Positions 46,588 through 56,265 of a stretch of DNA of 64,000 bases are shown here, in pieces. The translations under genes and the position numbers were made by a program. Position 1 is the stretch's first letter; the number at the start of each line of letters is the position of its first letter. The notes under the pieces are model-generated. The model did no database searches. It saw only the letters and a list, made by a program, of their open reading frames with translations, and was not told where the DNA came from. Location of the stretch: NCBI RefSeq assembly GCF_023091155.1, contig NZ_JAHWXK010000001.1:2170001-2234000 (forward strand). Direction: 5' to 3'. Source of the DNA: Microbacterium sufflavum. GTDB lineage: Bacteria; Actinomycetota; Actinomycetes; Actinomycetales; Microbacteriaceae.

Positions 46588-47654
46588 CGACCCACGACCT
46601 CACCCGCACGCCGCCCGCGCTGCTGCGGTGGGCGCGCCTCCTCTTCGTCCTGGTCGCGGTCGCCGCACCCGTGGTCATCACGGCCATCGCCGCCGCGGTG
46701 CTGCTGTCCTGGCTGCCCTCGCTCCCCGGCACCGTCGCGGTGCACTGGGGTCTCGACGGCGCCGACCGCTTCGGTGCCCCGATCGTCTACCTCTGGCTGC
46801 TCCTCGGCGTCGGGCTCGGCCTCCCGCTCCTGATGGCCGCGACCACGCTCGCCGCGGTGGCTGCGCACTGGGGCGGAGCCGCCCGGCTGATGGGTGCGCT
46901 CGCGGCCGGCATGTCCGGGTTCGCGGCGGTGCTGAGCCTCGGGTCGCTGTGGATCCAGCGCGACCTCGCGTCGACCGCCGAGGTCCCGGGCATCGGCGTC
47001 GTGACGGCGCTCGCGTTCGCCGCTCTCCTCGTCACCGGAGGTGTCGCCTGGCTCGTTCAGCCCAGGGTGAGGCCCGAGCCCGGGCGCACGCTCGAGCCGC
47101 GGCACGTCGTGCGGGTGGCCGACGGGGAACGGGTGGTCTGGGTGGGCACCACGACCATGCCCCGCGGGGCCCTGGCCTTCCTTCTGGTCGTCCTCCTCGG
47201 GCTGATCGCGCTGGCGGTGTGGATGCTCGCGGGCGGCATCACCGGGGCGTGGATCGCGGTCCTGGTGACCGTGGTGGTGGCGTTCGCCGTGGCCGCGACG
47301 GCGTCGTTCCGGATGCGTGTGACACCCGAGGGCCTCACGGCGCAGGCTCCGCTCGGCTGGCCGCGTCAGCGCATCCCGGTCGACCGCATCGTGTCCGCGC
47401 GAGCCGTGACCGTCTCGCCGTTCGGGGAGTTCGGCGGATGGGGGTGGCGCTTCTCGCCGGACGGCCGCAGCGGCATCGTGATGCGACAGGGCTCCGCGAT
47501 CGAGGTGGCGCGCCGCGACCACGGACCGTTCATCGTGACGATCGACGGGGCGGAGGAGGCCGCGGCACTGCTGCAGGCCTACGTCGATCGGGCCGCCGCG
47601 CGGACGGACCACGGGGGAGGGCCCGACGGGGCGACCGAGAGGAGCGGACGATGA
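46584..47654 (+). CDS. DUF1648-domain membrane protein
   Basis: A 356-residue membrane protein. A DUF1648 domain at ~25-90 has PGTVAVHWGLDGADRFG between two membrane helices; four more helices follow (to ~235), and then a soluble ~110-residue C-terminal domain resembling a PH-like/DUF1648-linked fold (MRVTPEGLTAQAPLGWPRQRI). SdpI-like immunity proteins carry DUF1648, so a protective envelope role is possible. It overlaps the regulator stop by ATGA and the protease gene in the same way, making a tight operon. Confidence 0.85.
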   Translation: MTTHDLTRTPPALLRWARLLFVLVAVAAPVVITAIAAAVLLSWLPSLPGTVAVHWGLDGADRFGAPIVYLWLLLGVGLGLPLLMAATTLAAVAAHWGGAARLMGALAAGMSGFAAVLSLGSLWIQRDLASTAEVPGIGVVTALAFAALLVTGGVAWLVQPRVRPEPGRTLEPRHVVRVADGERVVWVGTTTMPRGALAFLLVVLLGLIALAVWMLAGGITGAWIAVLVTVVVAFAVAATASFRMRVTPEGLTAQAPLGWPRQRIPVDRIVSARAVTVSPFGEFGGWGWRFSPDGRSGIVMRQGSAIEVARRDHGPFIVTIDGAEEAAALLQAYVDRAAARTDHGGGPDGATERSGR

Positions 47655-48643
47655 CCGTCGACGACACGACACGCGACGCGGAGGGAGCCGTGACGCGCGT
47701 GCCGTGGGCCGCGGTGATCGTGTTCATCGCGACAGCCTGCGGGCTCGCCTGGCTGGTCGCCCTGCCGCTCTGGCTGGGTGCGGGGCTCGCCGAGCCGATC
47801 TCGACGCTCCTGCTGCCGGCCATGATGCTGACGCCCGCCCTCGCGACGGTGCTCGTGGTGTTCGTGATGCGGGTGCCCAGGCCGGGTGCGCGCCTGCGCT
47901 TCCTGGGGCTCTGGCCGCTGCGCCCGGCGAAGCGCGTCGTGTGGCTCCTGGTCGCGGCGTGGCTGATCCCCCCGCTGCTGGTGGGGCTCGGCATCCTGGT
48001 CTCCGCCGCCCTCGGCTGGGTGCGGCTCGACCCGACGTCCGGGGCGTTCGCGGCCGAGCTGGCACGGGCGCTCCCCGCCGGCACGCCGATGCCGCCGGTC
48101 GAGGTCGTGGTGTTCGCGCAGCTCGCGATGATCCCACTCGGCGCGCTGGTCAACGCGGGGTTCGCGTTCGGTGAGGAACTGGGGTGGCGCGGGTGGCTGC
48201 TGCCCGCCCTGCGTCCGCTGGGCACCTGGCCGGCACTGCTGCTCAGCGGCGTCATCTGGGGTCTGTGGCACAGTCCGGTGATCCTGCTCGGCTACAACTT
48301 CGGTCGCACCGACGTCACCGGCGTGCTGTTCATGGTCGGCGGGTGCGTCGCGTGGGGTGTGCTGTTCGGCTGGCTGCGCCTGCGCTCCGGGTCGGTGTGG
48401 CCGGCGGTCGTCGCGCACGGTTCGCTGAACGCCGCGGCCGGGATGGTGGTGCTGTTCGCCGCGACACAGCCCGACCTCGCGCTGGCGGGACCGCTGGGTG
48501 TCGCGGCCTGGCTGGTCGCGGCGGTGGTGATCCTCGTGCTGCTGCTGACCGGGCAGTTCCGGGTGCAGCCGCCGCTCGCGCCGCGGCGAGCCGGAGCAGC
48601 GGCGGCGACGCTTGACGCGCCGCGTGCGCCGGGGGTTGGCTGA
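47651..48643 (+). CDS. CPBP-family intramembrane metalloprotease
   Basis: A 330-residue membrane protein with ~8 helices. The CPBP (CAAX protease/bacteriocin-processing, Abi) motifs are FGEELGWRGWLLPAL (E175, E176, R179) and GVIWGLWHSPV (H207), with a later VVAHGSLNAA His. These residues form the metal site of Rce1-like proteases. Some members give bacteriocin self-immunity, which goes with the DUF1648 partner and a YtrA-type regulator. ATG overlaps the preceding stop (ATGA); the methyltransferase start follows after 4 bases. Confidence 0.9.
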   Translation: MTVDDTTRDAEGAVTRVPWAAVIVFIATACGLAWLVALPLWLGAGLAEPISTLLLPAMMLTPALATVLVVFVMRVPRPGARLRFLGLWPLRPAKRVVWLLVAAWLIPPLLVGLGILVSAALGWVRLDPTSGAFAAELARALPAGTPMPPVEVVVFAQLAMIPLGALVNAGFAFGEELGWRGWLLPALRPLGTWPALLLSGVIWGLWHSPVILLGYNFGRTDVTGVLFMVGGCVAWGVLFGWLRLRSGSVWPAVVAHGSLNAAAGMVVLFAATQPDLALAGPLGVAAWLVAAVVILVLLLTGQFRVQPPLAPRRAGAAAATLDAPRAPGVG

Positions 48644-48647
48644 GCGC

Positions 48648-49307
48648 ATGGACTCCACCCCCGCCGCCTGGGCCGACGCCGACACCTTCCTCGCCGAGCA
48701 GCTCCTGGAGCCCGATCCCGCGCTCGACGCGGCGCTCGCCGCCCAACGGGCCGCGGGGCTGCCCGAGATCGAGGTCGCGCCCCTGGCGGGCAAGCTGCTG
48801 AACCTGCTGGTGCGGTTGAGCGGGGCGCGGCGGGTGCTGGAGATCGGCACGCTCGGCGGCTACTCCACGATCTGGCTCGCACGCGCCGTGGGGGAGGAGG
48901 GACGGGTCGTGACGGTCGAGGCCGAGGCGGACAACGCCGCGGTGGCCAGGGCGAGCCTCGATGCGGCCGGTGTCGGCGAACGCGTGGACATCCGCATCGG
49001 CCGCGGCGCCGACGTGCTCCCGACGCTGGTGGGCGGGTTCGACCTGGTGTTCATCGACGCCGACAAGGAGTCCAACACCGTGTACCTGGACTGGGCCGCG
49101 CGGCTCGGGCATCCCGGCACCGTGGTCGTGCTCGACAACATCGGCCGCGACGGTGAGATCGTGCGCGAGGACTCGACCGATCCGAAGGTCGTCGGCACCA
49201 GGGAGGGCCTGCGGATGCTGGGGGAGGACCCGCGGTTCGATGCGACCGCGCTGCAGACCGTGGGGCTGAAGGGCTGGGACGGCGTCGCACTGGCCCTCGT
49301 GGTCTGA
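48648..49307 (+). CDS. O-methyltransferase, family 3 type (SAM-dependent)
   Basis: A 219-residue Rossmann methyltransferase. The SAM site reads VLEIGTLGGYSTIWLARAV, with GRVVTVEAEADNAAVARASL (acidic ribose-binding Glu), VFIDADKESNTVYLDWA (metal-binding Asp) and VVLDNIGRDGEI. This is the CCoAOMT/COMT-like pattern: methyl transfer to catechols or similar hydroxyls with a divalent ion. ATG 48648 is 4 bases after the CPBP stop, so it may be the last gene of that operon; an upstream GTG-like extension would overlap it. The substrate is unknown. Confidence 0.9.
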   Translation: MDSTPAAWADADTFLAEQLLEPDPALDAALAAQRAAGLPEIEVAPLAGKLLNLLVRLSGARRVLEIGTLGGYSTIWLARAVGEEGRVVTVEAEADNAAVARASLDAAGVGERVDIRIGRGADVLPTLVGGFDLVFIDADKESNTVYLDWAARLGHPGTVVVLDNIGRDGEIVREDSTDPKVVGTREGLRMLGEDPRFDATALQTVGLKGWDGVALALVV

Positions 49308-49418
49308 CCCGGCCCGCGCGCGGCATCCACCCGGCGCCGCCTGTCACCCCGGCGCCGTCCGAGCCCGGGGCTAGACTGGGGCGCGGATCGACGACGCTCC
49401 ACACAACCTTTTCCCTGA

Positions 49419-50714
<1,296 letters not shown>

Positions 50715-50733
50715 GCGCACACACAGTGACAGA

Positions 50734-50750
50734 GCCGCGTGAGCCGCGGC
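50734..50750 (+). terminator. Small hairpin after eno
   Basis: GCCGCG (50734-50739) and CGCGGC (50745-50750) make a 6-bp stem with a 5-base loop, 20 bases after the eno stop. It could be a weak terminator that lowers expression of the following cell-division gene. Confidence 0.4.
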
Positions 50751-50789
50751 AGGACGACGCCGCCGAGGCGGCATGACGGAGGAGGAGCC

Positions 50790-51356
50790 GTGGCACGACG
50801 ACCGGCTCCTCCTTCGTCGTCGTCGAACGCCTCTCCGCGCCCCGCGACGGCCAAGACCGCACGGCCGGCACCGTCCGCGAAGCCGGGGCGTCGAGCGCCA
50901 CGGAGCGCGGAGGGCGCCGCGCCGCGGGTGGACGTGCGGGAGTGGGCGTCGGGGATCCGACTGTCCGCGTTCTCTGCGATCATGCTGTCGCTCGTGGTGC
51001 TCGGCGCCTGGGTGCTGGTCCCCACGCTCGGGACGTTCATCGACCAGCGGCAGAAGATCGCGGCGCTGGAGGCCTCGGTGCAGGTCAGCGAGGCCGAGAT
51101 CGCCGCGCTCTCCGCCGAGCGCGATCGGTGGGACGATCCCGCCTACATCACGACCCAGGCGCGCGAGCGCCTGTATTACGTCAAGCCCGGCGAGGTCGTG
51201 TACCTGATCGACAACGACCTCGATCCGTCGGCGCTGCCGCGGGAGCAGGAACCGGTGAGCGACACCCTGGAGGAGCGCCCCGCGGACTGGATGCCGCAGC
51301 TGCTGCGCACGCTCGTGTCCGCCGGCCTCAGCGACACCGTGGCCGTCACCCGCTGA
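50790..51356 (+). CDS. FtsB/DivIC-like septum formation initiator
   Basis: A 188-residue bitopic membrane protein of the divisome. A disordered basic, Pro/Ser/Ala-rich cytoplasmic tail (~1-55) precedes one membrane helix (~63-83, LSAFSAIMLSLVVLGAWVLV), a coiled coil (QKIAALEASVQVSEAEIAALSAERD) and the family motif DPAYITTQARERLYYVKPGEVVY. A ~45-residue acidic/Pro tail ends it. GTG at 50790 has GGAGGAGG 5 bases upstream. Position after eno is the common arrangement for FtsB in actinobacteria. Acts with FtsL/FtsQ outside the membrane. Confidence 0.9.
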   Translation: MARRPAPPSSSSNASPRPATAKTARPAPSAKPGRRAPRSAEGAAPRVDVREWASGIRLSAFSAIMLSLVVLGAWVLVPTLGTFIDQRQKIAALEASVQVSEAEIAALSAERDRWDDPAYITTQARERLYYVKPGEVVYLIDNDLDPSALPREQEPVSDTLEERPADWMPQLLRTLVSAGLSDTVAVTR

Positions 51357-51403
51357 GCTTCCGCTCCGAGCATCCTCCCTGGAGCCTCCCCTACGCTGGT
51401 GTG

Positions 51404-51943
51404 GTGACGACGCCCCCGTTCCCCGCCCCCACGCCCGCCGAACTCGCCGTCGTGTCCGCGCAGCTCGGCCGCCCCGCGCGGGGAGTGGTCGGGATCGCGG
51501 CGCGGTGCCGCTGCGGCAACCCGACGGTGGTCGCCACCACGCCGCGGCTTCCGGACGGGACGCCGTTCCCCACGTTCTACTACCTGACCCATCCCGCGGC
51601 GACCGCGGCCATGTCGACGCTCGAGGCCACGCATGTGATGCCGGAGCTCGCCGCTCTGCTGGACGACGATGCGGAGGTCGCCGAGGCGTATCGCGCGGCG
51701 CACGACGCGTACCTGGCCGATCGCGCGCAGTTCGGTGAGGTTCCGGAGATCGACGGCATCTCGGCGGGCGGCATGCCCACCCGCGTCAAGTGCCTGCACG
51801 CTCTCGCCGGGCACGCCCTCGCGGCCGGCCCCGGTGTGAACCCGATCGGCGACGCGGCGCTCGAGCGCTCGTCGTGGTCGCCCGCGGTCTGCCGCTGCGA
51901 GGACCCCGGTGCGGCTGTGCGCGAGGCGGCGCGCTCGGCATGA
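51404..51943 (+). CDS. DUF501-family protein
   Basis: A 179-residue cytoplasmic protein of the actinobacterial DUF501 group. It has Cys residues in ARCRCGNP and a later KCLHALAGHALAAGPGVNPIGD and CRCEDPG, which together look like a metal- or cluster-binding set (four or five Cys, two His). Function unknown. GTG 51404 is preferred over GTG 51401, because TACGCT (51392-51397) then lies exactly 6 bases upstream, the leaderless spacing. The stop overlaps the subtilase ATG (ATGA). Confidence 0.85.
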   Translation: MTTPPFPAPTPAELAVVSAQLGRPARGVVGIAARCRCGNPTVVATTPRLPDGTPFPTFYYLTHPAATAAMSTLEATHVMPELAALLDDDAEVAEAYRAAHDAYLADRAQFGEVPEIDGISAGGMPTRVKCLHALAGHALAAGPGVNPIGDAALERSSWSPAVCRCEDPGAAVREAARSA

Positions 51944-53256
51944 CCGGACGGCGGATGCTGCGCAGCGTGGTCGCCGCCGCCGCGGTGGCGACGACGGTGC
52001 TGCTGCTGGGGTCGAGCGCGACGGCGGCGACGCCGCCGCCGATCCCGGACGACCCCGCCGACCCGGTGCGCGCGGCGGAGTACTGGCTCGACGGCGCGCG
52101 GATCCGCGAGGCGTGGCAGACGACGCGCGGCGAGGGGACGACCATCGCGGTCATCGACACGGGCATCGGCAAGGTCCCGCAGACCTTCGGCGACGCGGTG
52201 GTCGGCGGCACGGACGTCTCCGGCACGGGGACGCCGGATGGACGGACGCCGCTGGGCGCGATCGACGGCAACCACGGGTCCTGGGTGGCGTCGCTCGCCG
52301 CCGGTCGCGGCGCCCCCGACGGCACCGGCATGATCGGCGTCGCCCCGGAAGCCAAGCTGCTGTCGGTGTCTGTGGGCTTCGGCGCGGCGGCCGCCGTGCC
52401 CTTCACGGAGCAGGTGGCGAAAGCGATGCGGTGGGCGGTGGACAACGGGGCCGACATCATCAACCTCTCGTTCACCACCAACACCCTGGACTGGGACGAG
52501 AGCTGGGACGACGCGTTCCTCTACGCGTTCGAGCACGACGTGGTCGTGGTGGTCGCGGCGGGCAACCGGGGGAGCGGCACGAACATCATCGGCGCTCCCG
52601 CCACGATCCCCGGTGTGCTCACGGTGGGCGGTGTCGATCAGACGGGCACCGCGAGCATCGAGGCATCGACGCAGGGCATCACGATCGGGATCTCGGCGCC
52701 CAGTGAGGGCCTGCTCGGTGTCTCGGCCGACGGGGAAGTCGTCAAGTGGAACGGCACGAGCGGTGCGGCACCGATCGTGGCGGGGATCGCCGCGCTCATC
52801 CGGTCGGCACATCCCGACATCTCCGCGAACGACGTGATCAACCGCATCATCAAGACGGCGATACCCGTACCCGATGCGCAGAAGCCCCGCGATCCGCTCT
52901 ACGGCTACGGGCTGGTCGATGCTGCCGCGGCGATCTCGGCCACCCTTCCCTCGGTCGACACGAACCCGATGGGCGACCTGGCGGAGTGGATCCGGCTGTT
53001 CCGCCGAGCCGAGAGCGAGCCGGCGCCGCAGCCCGAGCTGACCCCGGTCGCCGTGCCTCCGCTTCCCGATGCGGATCAACCGAGCGAGGCTGGCTCACCG
53101 CTGCTTCCCAGCGCCGAATCACTGCGCTACGGTACCCTGCCGCTCGTCGCACTCACGGTGCCTGGTATCCTGATAGCGCTTGGCGTCACCGCAGCTGCCC
53201 GGCGCATCCGATCGGCGCGCGTTCCCGTACGCCACAATCCCGACTCCGAGGAGTAG
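51940..53256 (+). CDS. S8 subtilisin-family serine protease, membrane-anchored (mycosin-like)
   Basis: A 438-residue exported protease. A signal peptide (~1-30, ending ATAATPP) precedes the catalytic domain with AVIDTG (D73), GNHGSWVAS (H112), AAGN (oxyanion N209) and GTSGAAP (S274). A Pro/Glu-rich linker (EPAPQPELTPVAVPPLP) leads to a C-terminal membrane helix (~405-425) and a basic tail. This layout matches mycosins, the proteases of type VII secretion, but no ESX gene is visible nearby. ATG overlaps the DUF501 stop. Only 7 bases separate it from the NDH-2 gene. Confidence 0.9.
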   Translation: MTGRRMLRSVVAAAAVATTVLLLGSSATAATPPPIPDDPADPVRAAEYWLDGARIREAWQTTRGEGTTIAVIDTGIGKVPQTFGDAVVGGTDVSGTGTPDGRTPLGAIDGNHGSWVASLAAGRGAPDGTGMIGVAPEAKLLSVSVGFGAAAAVPFTEQVAKAMRWAVDNGADIINLSFTTNTLDWDESWDDAFLYAFEHDVVVVVAAGNRGSGTNIIGAPATIPGVLTVGGVDQTGTASIEASTQGITIGISAPSEGLLGVSADGEVVKWNGTSGAAPIVAGIAALIRSAHPDISANDVINRIIKTAIPVPDAQKPRDPLYGYGLVDAAAAISATLPSVDTNPMGDLAEWIRLFRRAESEPAPQPELTPVAVPPLPDADQPSEAGSPLLPSAESLRYGTLPLVALTVPGILIALGVTAAARRIRSARVPVRHNPDSEE

Positions 53257-53263
53257 TTCTTCT

Positions 53264-54775
53264 GTGCCTCAGAACAGCACTGTGCCCAAGATCCTGATCG
53301 TCGGCGGGGGCTACGCAGGTTTCTACACCGCGTGGAAGCTCGAGAAGCACCTACGCAAGGGTGAGGCCGACGTGACCATGGTGGACCCGCTGCCGTACAT
53401 GACGTACCAGCCGTTCCTTCCCGAGGTCGCCGCCGGTTCGATCGAGGCACGTCACTCGGTGGTCGCCCACCGCCGCCACCTCAAGCGCACGCACGTGCTC
53501 ACCGCCAAGGTGACCAACATCAACCACGCGCAGAAGACCGTGACGATCACGCCGCCCGTCGGCGAGCCGTACGAGTTCGCGTACGACCAGATCGTGGTCA
53601 CCGCGGGTGCCGTCTCGCGCACGTTCCCGATCCCGGGCATCGCCGACAACGCGATCGGTCTCAAGACCATCGAAGAGGCCGTGGCGATCCGCGACAAGGT
53701 CATGTCGAACTTCGACAAGGCCGCCTCGCTTCCCGCCGGTCCCGAGCGCGACCGTCTGCTGACGGTGGTCGTCGTGGGTGGTGGCTTCGCCGGCATCGAG
53801 GTGTTCGCCGAGCTGCGCTCGCTGGCCTCGTCGCTCGTGAGCAAGTACCCGCAGATCCACTTCGAGGACACGCACTTCCACCTGATCGAGGCGATGGGGC
53901 GGATCATGCCCGAGGTGTCGCTCAAGACCAGCGAGTGGGTGCTCAAGGACCTCGCGAAGCGCGGCGCCAACGTGCACCTCGACACGCAGGTCACGGGTGC
54001 GATCGACGGCAACGTCGAGCTCTCGACGGGCGAGGTCATCCCGACCGACGTGATCGTCTGGACCGCGGGCGTCATGGCCAACCCGACCGTCGTGCGCGGC
54101 GGCGACCTGCCGATCGAGGAGCGCGGTCGCATCCAGACCCGCGCCGACCTGCGCGTTGGCACTCCGGAGGCCTTCGTCGAGGGCGCCTGGGCTGCCGGTG
54201 ACGTCTCGGCCGTGCCCGACCTGTCGGGTGGCGGCGTCGGCGGATTCTGCGTGCCGAACGCGCAGCACGCGGTGCGTCAGGCCAAGCTCCTCGCGAAGAA
54301 CCTGGTGGCGGTGCTCCGTGGCGAGGCGCCCAAGGAGTACTTCCACAAGAACCTCGGGGCCGTGGCCGGTCTCGGCCTGTACAACGGCGTCTTCCAGTCC
54401 GGCAAGATCGCCCTCAAGGGCTTCATCGCCTGGGTCGCGCACCGCGGGTACCACGGACTCGCGATGCCGACGTGGGAGCGCAAGTGGCGCGTGCTGTGGG
54501 GCTGGTGGAACAACCTGTGGCTCGGCCGCGACCTGGTCAACCTCGAGACCGTGCAGAACCCGCGCTACGTGTTCGAGGAGTTCGCGGCGCGTCCGCGTCC
54601 GGCGGCACCGGCCGACGCGGCCCCGGCGGCTGCTCCGGCGAAGTCGGCTCCGGCCGCGAAGGCGGCTCCCGCCGCGGAGACCCCGGCCGATGTGAAGCCC
54701 GCTCCGAAGAAGGCGGCGGCGAAGAAGCCCGCCGCGAAGGCTTCGGCGACAGCGGAGACCGCGCCCGTCAAGTGA
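53264..54775 (+). CDS. ndh: Type II NADH dehydrogenase (NDH-2)
   Basis: A 503-residue peripheral flavoprotein passing electrons from NADH to quinone without pumping protons. The FAD site is ILIVGGGYAGFYTAWKLEK; the NADH site is VVVVGGGFAGIEVFAEL; TAGVMANPTV and AAGDVSAVPDLSGGGVGGF are the later FAD-contact stretches. A ~60-residue Ala/Pro/Lys-rich tail (KKAAAKKPAAKASA) is appended, absent from typical NDH-2. GTG 53264 with GAGGAG ~10 bases upstream; a second GTG six codons later is possible. The gene ends in a strong terminator. Confidence 0.93.
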   Translation: MPQNSTVPKILIVGGGYAGFYTAWKLEKHLRKGEADVTMVDPLPYMTYQPFLPEVAAGSIEARHSVVAHRRHLKRTHVLTAKVTNINHAQKTVTITPPVGEPYEFAYDQIVVTAGAVSRTFPIPGIADNAIGLKTIEEAVAIRDKVMSNFDKAASLPAGPERDRLLTVVVVGGGFAGIEVFAELRSLASSLVSKYPQIHFEDTHFHLIEAMGRIMPEVSLKTSEWVLKDLAKRGANVHLDTQVTGAIDGNVELSTGEVIPTDVIVWTAGVMANPTVVRGGDLPIEERGRIQTRADLRVGTPEAFVEGAWAAGDVSAVPDLSGGGVGGFCVPNAQHAVRQAKLLAKNLVAVLRGEAPKEYFHKNLGAVAGLGLYNGVFQSGKIALKGFIAWVAHRGYHGLAMPTWERKWRVLWGWWNNLWLGRDLVNLETVQNPRYVFEEFAARPRPAAPADAAPAAAPAKSAPAAKAAPAAETPADVKPAPKKAAAKKPAAKASATAETAPVK

Positions 54776-54785
54776 CGACGACACC

Positions 54786-54821
54786 GAACGGCCCCGTACG
54801 CGAATGCGTGCGGGGCCGTTC
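54786..54821 (+). terminator. Strong intrinsic terminator after NDH-2
   Basis: GAACGGCCCCGTACGC (54786-54801) pairs with GCGTGCGGGGCCGTTC (54806-54821) over 16 bp with one U-G wobble and a GAAT tetraloop, followed by a T-containing TCTCGTT stretch. It lies 10 bases after the stop and is the clearest terminator in the window. Confidence 0.9.
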
Positions 54822-54863
54822 TCGTTCCGGGCCGGACGTATGAGGGTGGAGACGCCGCAAGAG

Positions 54864-54893
54864 TTGGCCACGTAACATGTCAGATTGTACGCT
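54864..54893 (+). promoter_or_regulatory. Promoter candidate upstream of the 54959 gene
   Basis: TTGGCC (54864-54869) and TACGCT (54888-54893), 18 bases apart, form a plausible sigma-70-type promoter after the NDH-2 terminator, ~65 bases before the next start codon. Confidence 0.5.
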
Positions 54894-54958
54894 TTCCGGG
54901 AGCGTGGACAAGGCCGTGTGGGCGGCCGTGTGGATCGTGCGCGATGCGAGGAGACCAG

Positions 54959-56041
54959 GTGGCGACGCGGAGTGGGGGTTCGATGCCGACGCTCAGCGTC
55001 TCGATCCGCGCCCTGCCGGGGCTCGAGAACCGGGCGGTCGCCCTGGCGCACGAGCTCCGCAGCGCTCCCGTCCAGATCGTCTCCGACGGGATCGAACCGT
55101 CGGCGCGTCGCGGTTCCCCGCGTCCCGTCTGGCAGCCGTGGAGCCGCCGGGCGACTCATCATCTCGTGCTCTCGGGTGACGTGGACGCGCATCCGGCGCT
55201 TCTCGCTCAGGTCCGCGACGCGGTGAGGCGTCAGCCCGCCGCGGTGCTGAGCTTCTTCTCGGGGTGGGACACCTACGCGTCGCACGCGGTGCGGATCGCT
55301 GCCTTCGCCGGGCGGCCGTGGGTCGCCCCGCCGGGGAAGACGGTGTCCGTCGTCGCCACCGTTTTGCCGGTCGCGGTCGCCGCCGAGCTCGCCGCCGCCG
55401 ACGACAGCGCTCCCGTCGACGATGGGGAAGCGCTGTTCCGAGTCATCCGATCCCGCGGCCTGTCCCACTTCGCCAGCAACCCCAGCCTCGTGCAGGTCGC
55501 CGACCTCCGCCCGGATGGCGCGGGGGCGGCGCGAGGAGAGCGCGCGACAGCGTTCCTTCCGACGGCGGAGGCACCGGCGGCGTGGTGGGCAGGGGATCCG
55601 CTTCCCACACCGATGCAGATCCCGGCGATCCATGTGAGCGACGGCGAGCCGGTGTCATACGAGGCGCCCCTGGACGGAGATGATCGCTGGCGCATCCGGT
55701 CGAGGCGGGCGATCCCCGCTCCGCATTCGCGGCGGCTCACCCGCATCATCCGCGACCGCCTGCTGTGCACCGAGGTCGCCCGCAGCGATCTGCGTGCCGC
55801 GGCGTCGCTCCTGGGCGCGGCCTCGGTGCTGTGCGATCAGCTCCTGCTCGCGGCGCGCGCGGGGTCGCCTCCGGAGGGCTTCGGGGAGCTGAGCGCTCGG
55901 GAGTCCGCCGGGACGCTCCCCCTCGGGGCGCTGGGACGCACGGTCGCGGCGCTCTCGGAGGACGGCGGGCGCACCGAGGTTCATGCGGCGTTCCTCGCCA
56001 TCCGCGACGACGTGCTCGAGGTGCTCGACGATCTCGGCTGA
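54959..56041 (+). CDS. Uncharacterised protein with possible GT-A-like fold
   Basis: A 360-residue cytoplasmic protein of uncertain function. Residues ~10-190 resemble, by pattern only, a GT-A glycosyltransferase-like domain: SVSIRALPGLENRAVALAHEL, then HHLVLSGDVDAHPAL (where transferases have an acidic DxD-like loop), AAVLSFFSGWDTYASHAVRI and FRVIRSRGLSHFASNPSLVQ. The expected acidic pair is weakened to SGDVD, so activity is doubtful. The last ~100 residues are helical (LLGAASVLCDQLLLAARAG). Start: GTG 54959 has AGGAG 5 bases upstream; ATG 54944 and ATG 54983 are alternatives. It stands alone between a terminator and the next promoter. Confidence 0.6.
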   Translation: MATRSGGSMPTLSVSIRALPGLENRAVALAHELRSAPVQIVSDGIEPSARRGSPRPVWQPWSRRATHHLVLSGDVDAHPALLAQVRDAVRRQPAAVLSFFSGWDTYASHAVRIAAFAGRPWVAPPGKTVSVVATVLPVAVAAELAAADDSAPVDDGEALFRVIRSRGLSHFASNPSLVQVADLRPDGAGAARGERATAFLPTAEAPAAWWAGDPLPTPMQIPAIHVSDGEPVSYEAPLDGDDRWRIRSRRAIPAPHSRRLTRIIRDRLLCTEVARSDLRAAASLLGAASVLCDQLLLAARAGSPPEGFGELSARESAGTLPLGALGRTVAALSEDGGRTEVHAAFLAIRDDVLEVLDDLG

Positions 56042-56265
56042 GCGGGCAGTGGAGAGGATCCATAGCCCTGCCCGCTAGGGTGTCGAAGTGCAAGGGGAGT
56101 ACTCCCGTCTGCAGCGTCGTCGTCACTACGGACATGACATCGTGTCCCGGCCCGCTGGCCCTTCCGGGCGGAGGAGACCTTGGCACCCGTTCGCGGGCTG
56201 CCCGGAGACCCCTGCCGATGCTGGACGTCGACCCTCCCGGTGGCCCGCCCCACGAAGGGATCACC

